NCBI GenBank assembly: GCA_034676125.1
Contig: JAUCCO010000114.1
Coordinates: forward strand, 1-11,178
DNA from: UBA6183 sp034676125
GTDB taxonomy: Bacteria; Bacteroidota; Bacteroidia; UKL13-3
DNA length: 11,178 bases
Reading direction: 5' to 3'
Shown here: piece by piece, positions 5,708-11,178 of the stretch
How the letters are laid out: every line of letters starts with the position of its first letter
How positions within the stretch are numbered: the first letter of the stretch is position 1
The notes under the pieces: generated by a model
Database searches by the model: none
What the model was told of the DNA's origin: nothing
The model's input: only the letters and a program-made list of their open reading frames with translations
Made by a program: the position numbers and the translations under genes

Positions 5708-7045
5708 ATGAGTACGCTTTTAATTAAAAATGCCCGATTAGTAAACGAGGGCAAGACATATTTTGCTGATGTTTTTATTAAAAATAACATCATCGAAAAA
5801 ATTGATACCAATGGTATTGCAATGCCCGCTGATAGAATTATTAATGCCGAAGGTTTACATTTATTGCCTGGTGCTATTGATGATCAAGTGCATTTTAGAG
5901 AACCCGGTTTAACACATAAGGGCGAAATTTATACCGAAGCTAAAGCAGCCATTGCTGGTGGAATTACCAGTTACATGGAAATGCCCAACACAGTACCAAG
6001 TGCCACAACTATTGAATTGTTAGAAGAGAAATACACACGCGCTTCGCAATGTTCGTTGGCCAATTATTCGTTTTTTATGGGTACTACAAATACCAACTTA
6101 CCCGAATTGTTAAAGCTCGACCCAAGTAATGTATGTGGTGTTAAAATATTTATGGGTTCGTCTACTGGTAATATGGTGGTGAATGATATGAATGCTTTGG
6201 AGCAAGTTTTTGCTCAAGTAAAAATGCTTATTGCCACACATTGCGAAGATGACCCGATGATAAAGCAGCTTACCGAAGAGTTTAAACAAAAATATGGCTA
6301 TGATATTGATGCTAGTTACCATCATTTAATTCGCAGTGCCGAGGCTTGTTATAAGTCATCATCATTCGCAGTATCGTTGGCTAAAAAATATAAAACTAGG
6401 CTACACATTTTACACATTAGTACTGCCAAAGAGTTAGCATTATTTCGTAATGATATTCCATTAAGCCAAAAGCACATTACTGCCGAAGCTTGTATACATC
6501 ATTTGTGGTTTACTAATGATGATTATAAAACCAAAGGCAATTTTATAAAATGGAATCCTGCGGTAAAAACCATTGAAGATAGAGATGCAATTTTTGCTGC
6601 TGTGCTTGATGGCAGAATTGATGTAATTGCTACCGATCATGCACCACATACCATTAGCGAAAAAAGCAAACCCTATTTTGATGCACCTTCGGGCGGGCCA
6701 TTAGTGCAACACGCTTTAAATGCCATGTTGCAATTTTATCATCAAGGAAAAATTAGTTTAGAAACCATCGTTCAAAAGATGAGTCATAATGTGGCCGAAT
6801 TATTTGAAATTGATAGAAGAGGATTTATTCGTGAAGGTTTTTATGCCGATTTAGTTTTGGTTGATTTAAACAAAAGTTATACGGTTGATAAAAGTAATAT
6901 TTTATACAAATGTGGTTGGAGTCCGTTTGAAGGAACCGAGTTTAATAGTAAAATTACACACACCATTGTTAACGGAAATGTAGTGTTTGATGATGGTAAA
7001 TTTAACGAAACTAATTTGGGTATGCGATTAAAGTTTAACCGCTAA
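5708..7045 (+). CDS. pyrC: dihydroorotase
   Basis: Cyclises N-carbamoyl-aspartate to dihydroorotate, the third step of de novo pyrimidine synthesis, in the cytoplasm. The 445-residue amidohydrolase has the family's landmarks: DDQVHFREPG (58-67) with H62 and substrate-binding R64, MPNT (92-95), K146 in GVKIFMGSSTG as the candidate carbamylated metal-bridging lysine, H178 (THCED), H236 (LHILHIS), and D310 in ATDHAPH (308-314). The first metal histidine of the usual DxHxH motif is glutamine here (Q60), which I recall as typical of Bacteroidota dihydroorotases. The C-terminal beta segment (GREG-like GFIREGFYADLVLVD, then IVNGNVVFDDG) is the usual amidohydrolase ending. The alternatives, allantoinase or hydantoinase, are less likely given FREPG-LTHK and SSTGNM. 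It stands alone after the fabI terminator, and its TAA stop overlaps the stop of the convergent porin gene. Confidence 0.93.
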   Translation: MSTLLIKNARLVNEGKTYFADVFIKNNIIEKIDTNGIAMPADRIINAEGLHLLPGAIDDQVHFREPGLTHKGEIYTEAKAAIAGGITSYMEMPNTVPSATTIELLEEKYTRASQCSLANYSFFMGTTNTNLPELLKLDPSNVCGVKIFMGSSTGNMVVNDMNALEQVFAQVKMLIATHCEDDPMIKQLTEEFKQKYGYDIDASYHHLIRSAEACYKSSSFAVSLAKKYKTRLHILHISTAKELALFRNDIPLSQKHITAEACIHHLWFTNDDYKTKGNFIKWNPAVKTIEDRDAIFAAVLDGRIDVIATDHAPHTISEKSKPYFDAPSGGPLVQHALNAMLQFYHQGKISLETIVQKMSHNVAELFEIDRRGFIREGFYADLVLVDLNKSYTVDKSNILYKCGWSPFEGTEFNSKITHTIVNGNVVFDDGKFNETNLGMRLKFNR

Positions 7046-8118
7046 AACCAAATTGTAATATTAGCAACTGCAAGCCACGATTGATTTGTGGCTTTGTTGT
7101 TTTTATCCAATTGCAAATTGTGTGTGGTGTAAAGGTGTTTAGTTTCAACCCTAAATAGTGCATTGTTTTTTATTTTTAGGCTATAGCAAATGCTGTTGCC
7201 AAATGCCGCAAAACCATTGTTACCAATAATTGGGGTTACAATATTTTTAAATGGGTCGTTATAAAACTCGGTGCGTGCGGCTATACTTTGGCGTGAGGTT
7301 AAATTGTATTTTGCAATAAAATTAGCTTGCCACCACACATCAATTTTATGTTTAGTTAAAGTATCTGTTTTGTTTTGTAAGCCTAACGAAATTACCGAAG
7401 TAGCACTTAGTTTTTTATTGTGTAAATAAGTCCATTGTATATCTGTATAATAGCGGTAACCAAAGGTTGGGTTTAGGTTTGATTTTTCGTTGCCTACATA
7501 AATACTCCATCCTAATTTATGTTTTTTATTGGCTTTAGTTTCAATTAAACTACCCAAACTAAGTTGGCTGTTTACATCACGTATTTGTTGCCAGCCATTA
7601 ATTAAGTATCCCGTAAAAGTTGTTTTTTTTGATAATGGAATAGTAACTCTTGCTCCTGTAACAAAATACGGACTTCCTTCAGATCCTAGCGACCTAGTGT
7701 ACATAAGTTGGTCTTTAGAGATTGCATTTTCTAAGGTGTATGGCGCAGGCAAAATCCCAACATCAACCCAAATATTTTTTTGTTTATTAATTTGTAAACC
7801 AACATAAGCAGTAACCAAGTTTCGCATGGCAGTATTTTCGGCAGCATAATTAGCTTTCATATACGTACCCAAAGCGGGGATTATATTGGTTCTAAAACGC
7901 TTGTATTGATATTTAATATCTAAATAAGCTAGGTTAATAACGGGCTGACTATTCTTGGCCATTGAAACATAATATGGGATATTAATATTATTACCAGAGT
8001 GGTAGCCATAATAAAAATCAAATCCCCCATTTATGCTAAATACACTGGTATCTTTAGCTTGCTGAGCAAAGCTGGAAATTCTTATGAATAGAAAAAATAA
8101 TATAAAGTAAAACCTCAA
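7042..8118 (-). CDS. outer-membrane porin-like beta-barrel protein (OmpL/BBP2-like)
   Basis: A 358-residue protein with a signal peptide (hydrophobic residues 2-16, probable cleavage after SSFA at 18) and no lipobox. The mature part is a succession of alternating polar/hydrophobic strands, starts with GGFDFYYGYHSG (31-42), and ends in the aromatic-terminated strand ANITIWF, a C-terminal signal common to outer-membrane barrels. The GxFDxYYGY opening and the following NLAYLDIKYQYKRFR pattern resemble the putative beta-barrel porin-2 (OmpL-like) family. Its cargo is unknown. The start codon lies 10 bp after the stop of the SIMPL gene, so the two are probably co-transcribed. Its TAG stop shares three bases with the pyrC TAA, leaving no room for a terminator between the genes. 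Confidence 0.8.
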   Translation of the reverse strand: MRFYFILFFLFIRISSFAQQAKDTSVFSINGGFDFYYGYHSGNNINIPYYVSMAKNSQPVINLAYLDIKYQYKRFRTNIIPALGTYMKANYAAENTAMRNLVTAYVGLQINKQKNIWVDVGILPAPYTLENAISKDQLMYTRSLGSEGSPYFVTGARVTIPLSKKTTFTGYLINGWQQIRDVNSQLSLGSLIETKANKKHKLGWSIYVGNEKSNLNPTFGYRYYTDIQWTYLHNKKLSATSVISLGLQNKTDTLTKHKIDVWWQANFIAKYNLTSRQSIAARTEFYNDPFKNIVTPIIGNNGFAAFGNSICYSLKIKNNALFRVETKHLYTTHNLQLDKNNKATNQSWLAVANITIWF

Positions 8119-8128
8119 CTGTTGTTAA

Positions 8129-8887
8129 TTAATCAATTTCAAAATTGGCGTGTACTACTGCCGTAATTTCTTTCTCAATTGAGCTCGCATCATTAATGCC
8201 ATAATCGCCTATAATATTGGTGTTTTTAGGGGTAATTTGTAATACACCCATTTTAGCAGAACGCATTGCGCCAAGTGTTTGTTCTGTTGATTCGGCAATT
8301 CGTTTGGCACGTGTTTGCGCATCTTTAGCCGCATCTGCCTGGATTTGAATTTTTAGCTCGGCCAAGCCACTGTAGTAATACTCGGGCGTTTCCATTTGCA
8401 ACGAAACTCCTTGTTTTAATAAATCAGTAATTTGTAATGATAGTGCTTTTACTTTGTTTACATCATTTAGTTTTAACTGAAACCTTTGCGATTGTGTGTA
8501 GCCAAGTATTCTACCAGTTTGCATTCCTTGCGGTGTAAACTCGTAATTTGCGTAAGAATTTATGGGCATTAGTTCAATATCTGTAGATTTTATTCCCTGA
8601 TTATTGAGGTAATTTAGTACTAAAGGTATTTGTGTTTTTATTAAAGCATACCCATCATTTTGGTTTGATGCATTAATTACAACCGAACCTCGCAAAACTC
8701 CAATATCAGAAATAATATCCTTTTTTGCTGAGCCTGTAACGGCAATTGTTTGTAATGATTTAACATTATTTCTCCATGTATTTGAAATGATGCACGTACT
8801 AATAATTATAGCTAAAGCCAATAGGGCAGCGGCCATAATGCGCGAACTAATTTTGTAATTTAAAGGTAGTTTAGTTTTGTTAACCAT
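8129..8887 (-). CDS. SIMPL (DUF541) domain protein, membrane-anchored
   Basis: A 252-residue protein with one N-terminal membrane segment (about 18-35) and then a complete SIMPL domain (about 47-250). The domain begins with the typical VTGSAKKDIISDIGVLRGSVV strand, contains LGYTQSQRFQLKL in the middle, and has the helix ADAAKDAQTRAKRIAES (185-200) near its end. SIMPL domains occur in periplasmic proteins, including E. coli YggE, and have been linked to oxidative stress, but no biochemical activity is assigned. The anchor places the domain in the periplasm. It is the first gene of a probable two-gene operon with the downstream porin gene, with a 10-bp gap. I found no good promoter in the 109 bp shared with the divergent DUF6588 gene. 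Confidence 0.85.
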   Translation of the reverse strand: MVNKTKLPLNYKISSRIMAAALLALAIIISTCIISNTWRNNVKSLQTIAVTGSAKKDIISDIGVLRGSVVINASNQNDGYALIKTQIPLVLNYLNNQGIKSTDIELMPINSYANYEFTPQGMQTGRILGYTQSQRFQLKLNDVNKVKALSLQITDLLKQGVSLQMETPEYYYSGLAELKIQIQADAAKDAQTRAKRIAESTEQTLGAMRSAKMGVLQITPKNTNIIGDYGINDASSIEKEITAVVHANFEID

Positions 8888-8996
8888 AGTGTTTAATTAA
8901 AATTCAATTATGTACGTAATATAGCGTATTTATAAATAAGTATTAGGTTTTTTTAATAAAGAAGTACAAATTTGATGACCTAATTTAATAAAAAAC

Positions 8997-10127
8997 ATGA
9001 AAACGTTAACTACAAAATTAAAATTGCTTACCGCTATGGGAGTTATATCTTCATCGGTATTTGCACAAGGAGACATGTCAGCATTTTTACAAGCAGGTGC
9101 CAATGATGGTACCAAAATTTTAAATGCTTATGCATCGCCTTTATTAAAATCATTTGGCGCAGGTTTAAATGGAGGCTGGTTTAACACTGCAAAAGTGCAT
9201 GGTATTGGTGGATTTTCATTAACTGTTAGTCCTAATTTTGCTTTTGCACCTTCCGCAGACCAAGAGTTTAATGTAAATGCATTGGGTTTAAGTAGCAGTA
9301 CTAGGGTTATAAATGGCAAAACTGTTTCACCAACAATTTTTGGTGCTAATGAAGATGCAAATAATCCTGAAATAGGCATGTTTGCTCGTTATCCTGGATC
9401 AACACAAGATTCTATGCTAACTTCATTTAAGCTTCCTCCTGGTATGGGTGTTAATTTGTTTCCGGTACCCACAGCACAATTGGCAGTAGGTGTTGGTTTT
9501 GGAACCGAAGTAGCTATAAGGTTTTTACCTACCATAAAATCTGGAGAATTTGAAATAGGTATGTTTGGATTTGCAGTAAAACACGACATTAAGCAATGGT
9601 TTAAGGGGATTAAAGAAATGCCTTTTGATTTATCTGTAATGGCGGGTTACACCCAATTGGATGCATCCTTAAAATTAAAGGAGTTAAAAGGAGATCCAGA
9701 AAGCTCACAAACCCACAATCCAAATCCTGGAAAAGCGTATAACCAATCAGTAGAATTCACTTCTTCTGCATATACTTTTAATGCAATTATTTCTAAAAAA
9801 TTATCGGTATTTACTCCTTATTTAGGCTTAGGCTACCAAGGTGCCACTACCAAGTTAGGTTTAAAAGGTGAATATCCTTTAACTGATGTAAACAACAATT
9901 ATGACCCTAATCAACCAACAGCTGGCTCAAACAAACAAAAGATTGTTAGAGAGTTAAAAGACCCGGTTAGTTTAGAAGGTGCTATAGGTGGATTTAGAGC
10001 TACTGCAGGTTTTAGATTAAAGTTAGCTGTTGTAACCATTCACTTAGATTATACTTTTGCTGAATACAATGTAGCATCGGTTGGTATTGGTTTACACTTA
10101 CAATCAATTTCTCCATTTAAATTATAA
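8997..10127 (+). CDS. DUF6588 family outer-membrane beta-barrel protein
   Basis: A 376-residue protein with a clear signal peptide (basic MKTLTTKLK, hydrophobic core, cleavage near FAQ at 22-24). The mature protein begins DMSAFLQAGANDGTKILNAY, then AGLNGGWFNTAKVHGIGGFSLTVSPNFAF (55-83), which I recognise as the opening of the DUF6588 family, common in Bacteroidota and of unknown function. The C-terminal half has alternating strands (for example TAGFRLKLAVVTIHLDYTFAEYNVASVGIGLHL), consistent with an outer-membrane barrel; the C-terminal residues are SPFKL. It is transcribed divergently from the SIMPL-porin operon and followed by a bidirectional terminator, so it is probably monocistronic. What it transports or binds, if anything, cannot be told. 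Confidence 0.82.
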   Translation: MKTLTTKLKLLTAMGVISSSVFAQGDMSAFLQAGANDGTKILNAYASPLLKSFGAGLNGGWFNTAKVHGIGGFSLTVSPNFAFAPSADQEFNVNALGLSSSTRVINGKTVSPTIFGANEDANNPEIGMFARYPGSTQDSMLTSFKLPPGMGVNLFPVPTAQLAVGVGFGTEVAIRFLPTIKSGEFEIGMFGFAVKHDIKQWFKGIKEMPFDLSVMAGYTQLDASLKLKELKGDPESSQTHNPNPGKAYNQSVEFTSSAYTFNAIISKKLSVFTPYLGLGYQGATTKLGLKGEYPLTDVNNNYDPNQPTAGSNKQKIVRELKDPVSLEGAIGGFRATAGFRLKLAVVTIHLDYTFAEYNVASVGIGLHLQSISPFKL

Positions 10128-10145
10128 TTTTAAAAATTAACGCAT

Positions 10146-10187
10146 AAAAAAAACGAGGCTGTTTCAATTAGATTCAGCCTCGTTTTT
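10146..10187. terminator. bidirectional terminator between the DUF6588 gene and ssb
   Basis: CGAGGCTG (10154-10161) pairs with CAGCCTCG (10175-10182) around a 13-base loop. It is flanked by eight A residues on the left and five T residues on the right, so a T-run follows the stem on both strands. It lies between two convergent genes and probably terminates both. The left arm resembles that of the fabI terminator (GAGGCTGT). Confidence 0.9.
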
Positions 10188-10228
10188 GGTTTTATTAAAG
10201 TGCTAATAAAACTTTGAGTAGGGTACAG

Positions 10229-10570
10229 TTAATCTTTTTTACTACCCAACATGGTAAACTCGTTAAGTACAATCTCTGTACTGTAGCGCTTAATACCTTC
10301 TTTGTCGGTGTAGGTATTGTTGGTTAACTTACCTTCAATAGCAACTTCGCTTCCTTTTTTTAGCATCTTGGCTACAGTTTCTGCCTGCTTGCCCCAAGCT
10401 GTAATGTTGTGCCATTGGGTGTCTGTTACACGCTCACCAGCATCATTTTTGTAGCTTTCGTTAATGGCCATCGAAAACTTTGCTAGTTTTTTGCCGTTTG
10501 TTAAATCTTTTACTTCTGGGTTTTGACCCAAGTGGCCAATTAGGCGCACACTGTTTTTTAAGTTGTTCAT
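10229..10570 (-). CDS. ssb: single-stranded DNA-binding protein, short form without acidic tail
   Basis: Binds single-stranded DNA during replication, repair or recombination. The 113 residues form one OB-fold: it opens with NSVRLIGHLGQNPEVK (6-21), continues with AKFSMAINESYK, then TQWHNITAWGKQAE with two aromatic DNA-binding candidates (W53, W59), then KKGSEVAIEGKLTNNTY and a last strand RYSTEIVLNEFTML. It stops at GSKKD with no glycine-rich linker and no acidic DDDIPF-like tip, the part through which standard SSB recruits partner proteins. Housekeeping SSBs are usually about 150 residues or more, so this is probably a second, accessory paralog. No frameshift is evident: the protein ends cleanly and a terminator follows. 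A promoter and a small 5'-leader hairpin lie upstream. Confidence 0.93.
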   Translation of the reverse strand: MNNLKNSVRLIGHLGQNPEVKDLTNGKKLAKFSMAINESYKNDAGERVTDTQWHNITAWGKQAETVAKMLKKGSEVAIEGKLTNNTYTDKEGIKRYSTEIVLNEFTMLGSKKD

Positions 10571-10601
10571 TACGTTATGTAATTAATTTGTTTTTTAATT
10601 A

Positions 10602-10621
10602 CCTGCTACGTTAAAAGCAGG
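10602..10621 (-). promoter_or_regulatory. hairpin in the ssb leader
   Basis: CCTGCT (10602-10607) and AGCAGG (10616-10621) are perfect 6-bp arms around an 8-base loop, inside the predicted ssb 5' untranslated region. A second, weaker inverted repeat, ATTAC-GTTAT-GTAAT (10569-10583), overlaps the start codon itself. Either could affect translation or be a protein-binding site. No T-run follows the stem, so it is not a terminator. Confidence 0.35.
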
Positions 10622-10651
10622 CAGAAGTTTTGTTGGTTAAATTCAACGAGG

Positions 10652-10682
10652 CAAAGATGTGGCGAGTCCAAAAGTCTAACAA
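10652..10682 (-). promoter_or_regulatory. probable promoter of ssb
   Basis: On the minus strand a TTG (complement of 10680-10682) is followed after exactly 20 bases by CATCTTTG (complement of 10652-10659), which matches the -7 consensus TAnnTTTG at seven of eight positions. The transcript would carry a leader of about 75 bases containing the hairpin at 10602-10621. Confidence 0.5.
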
Positions 10683-10834
10683 TAGTTTAACCGCTTGCTT
10701 TCGAAACAAACCGATTATAAACGGATAAACCGCTTTTTGATGTTGGTTTTGCTGGGGTTATTAAAAAATGTTGGAAAGGGAGGAAGATAAAAAAAAATAA
10801 ATTTATTGATTATTTGTGATAGGAAAGAGGAAGA
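10683..10834. other. non-coding sequence upstream of ssb, grading into the purine-rich repeat region
   Basis: No gene is supported. TTTAACCGCTT (10686-10696) is loosely echoed by TAAACCGCTTTTT some 40 bases later. From about 10750 the plus strand becomes almost free of cytosine and rich in G and A, continuing into the tandem repeat. The minus-strand reading frames here consist of Leu, Ser, Phe and Ile runs produced by this composition. Confidence 0.5.
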
Positions 10835-11026
10835 GAATGGATATTTGGAGAGGAGATGAAAGGGGATTTTTAAGGAGATGAGATAAATCGCAAGTGGGAT
10901 TTTTTGGGGCCCAATAGGAGACGCGATGAATCGCATCTGTACGGATTGAATTGCAGAAAGAGGAATTTGGAATAATAATAAAGATTGGATGAATAGCAAA
11001 GAATGAGCTTATGAATAAGAATGAAA
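10835..11026. repeat. tandem repeat unit, copy 1 (about 192 bp)
   Basis: Begins at GAATGGA (10835). It shares with copy 2, in the same order, a GATGAA-GGGATTTT block (10855-10870), an ATAAATCG block (10883-10890), a GGATTTTTGGGG block ending at 10909, and a 55-bp block (10918-10972) that is identical between copies. The distance to the matching part of copy 2 is 192 at the left edge, then 198, 196 and 206, so small insertions and deletions separate the copies. The last 54 bp (10973-11026) have no visible counterpart inside the window. The strand is purine-rich and non-coding. Confidence 0.85.
10919..10938. repeat. REP-like palindrome within repeat copy 1
   Basis: AGACGCGAT and ATCGCATCT flank a GA spacer and pair at eight of nine positions; the core GCGATGAATCGC (10923-10934) is perfect apart from the two-base spacer. 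Short palindromes built on GACGCGAT...ATCGCGTC, as I recall them, are common interspersed repeats in Bacteroidota and cyanobacterial genomes. That this is one of them is inference. Confidence 0.6.
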
Positions 11027-11178
11027 GAATGGAGAATTGCATGAAGAGGTGCGATGAAGAGGGATTTTCAAGAAGATTCGATAAATCGTAGGAGGATTTT
11101 TGGGGTGTAATAGGGCGCAATAAGAGACGCGATGAATCGCATCTGTACGGATTGAATTGCAGAAAGAGGAATTTGGAA
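11027..11178. repeat. tandem repeat unit, copy 2, cut by the window edge
   Basis: Begins at GAATGGA (11027) and follows the block order of copy 1. It has an extra stretch of about ten bases (around 11113-11123) before the 55-bp block at 11124-11178, which is identical to 10918-10972. The identity reaches the last base of the window, so the true right boundary and the copy number are unknown. It also contains CGATAAATCG (11079-11088), a short palindrome that is imperfect in copy 1. Confidence 0.85.
11125..11144. repeat. REP-like palindrome within repeat copy 2
   Basis: Identical to the palindrome at 10919-10938, including its single unpaired position. The perfect core is at 11129-11140. Sharing of the same imperfection indicates recent duplication or conversion of this block. 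Confidence 0.6.

Noticed and set aside
6110..6649. Minus-strand frames of 71 and 62 codons inside pyrC
   Set aside because: They are antisense to the conserved catalytic part of dihydroorotase.
7529..7807. 92-codon plus-strand frame inside the porin gene
   Set aside because: It is antisense to a beta-barrel coding region and has no independent support.
8967..8974. CAAATTTG considered as a -7 element for the SIMPL or DUF6588 gene
   Set aside because: It matches CAnnTTTG on both strands because it is a palindrome, but no TTG stands at 19-21 bases upstream on either strand.
8930..9589. Minus-strand frames of 61, 83 and 66 codons across the start of the DUF6588 gene
   Set aside because: They are antisense to a clear signal peptide and family-specific N-terminus.
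10715..11120. Two overlapping minus-strand reading frames of 94 and 105 codons over the repeat array
   Set aside because: Their products are runs of Ser, Leu, Phe, Ile and Pro caused by the purine-rich complementary strand. They follow the repeat units and resemble no protein family. Copy-to-copy offsets of 196 and 206 break the frame, so protein coding is not what is conserved.
10918..11178. Identical 55-bp blocks considered as CRISPR repeats
   Set aside because: There are only two copies, the repeat is too long, the sequence between them is itself repeat-related rather than a unique spacer of typical size, and no cas gene is present.

Overview
The window looks like an ordinary chromosomal segment of a Bacteroidota bacterium, with a low-complexity repeat patch at its right end. 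The evidence is high A+T content, start codons without Shine-Dalgarno sequences, and promoters that fit the phylum's TTG-N18..20-TAnnTTTG pattern, best seen in front of tRNA-His and ssb. Several proteins also have family forms typical of the phylum: an M1 peptidase with GMEHQ instead of GAMEN, a dihydroorotase with DDQVHFREPG, a DUF6588 protein and a SIMPL-domain protein. Nothing here supports a more precise taxonomic placement. There is no integrase, transposase, CRISPR array, toxin-antitoxin pair or recognisable defence system.

Layout. Positions 1-150 (minus) hold the first 50 codons of a gene cut by the window edge, probably a class I SAM-dependent methyltransferase. Positions 260-309 form a long imperfect inverted repeat. 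Next, on the minus strand, come tRNA-His(GTG), with its own promoter and a strong terminator, and an exported Mn-type superoxide dismutase. After a 357-bp gap, a polysaccharide flippase (plus) runs convergently into a secreted M1 aminopeptidase (minus); their stop codons share three bases. The peptidase is divergent from fabI (enoyl-ACP reductase, plus), which ends in a clear terminator. pyrC (dihydroorotase, plus) follows and converges on an outer-membrane porin gene, again with overlapping stop codons. The porin gene is the second gene of a two-gene minus-strand operon led by a SIMPL-domain protein. Divergent from that operon is a DUF6588 outer-membrane protein (plus). It is separated from a short single-stranded-DNA-binding protein gene (ssb, minus) by a bidirectional terminator.

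Positions 10683-11178 are non-coding and strongly purine-rich on the plus strand. They carry two tandem, diverged copies of a roughly 200-bp unit. The end of each unit is a 55-bp block that is identical between copies and contains a GCGAT-GA-ATCGC palindrome. The second copy runs off the window, so the array may continue.

Functionally the genes are a mix of housekeeping (tRNA-His, fatty-acid synthesis, pyrimidine synthesis, ssDNA binding) and envelope functions (flippase, exported SOD and peptidase, two outer-membrane barrels, SIMPL protein). They do not form one pathway. I found no convincing undescribed system. The most unusual items are the repeat array, the two U-U oppositions in the tRNA-His acceptor stem, the exported SOD, the long inverted repeat and the matched pair of overlapping convergent stops.
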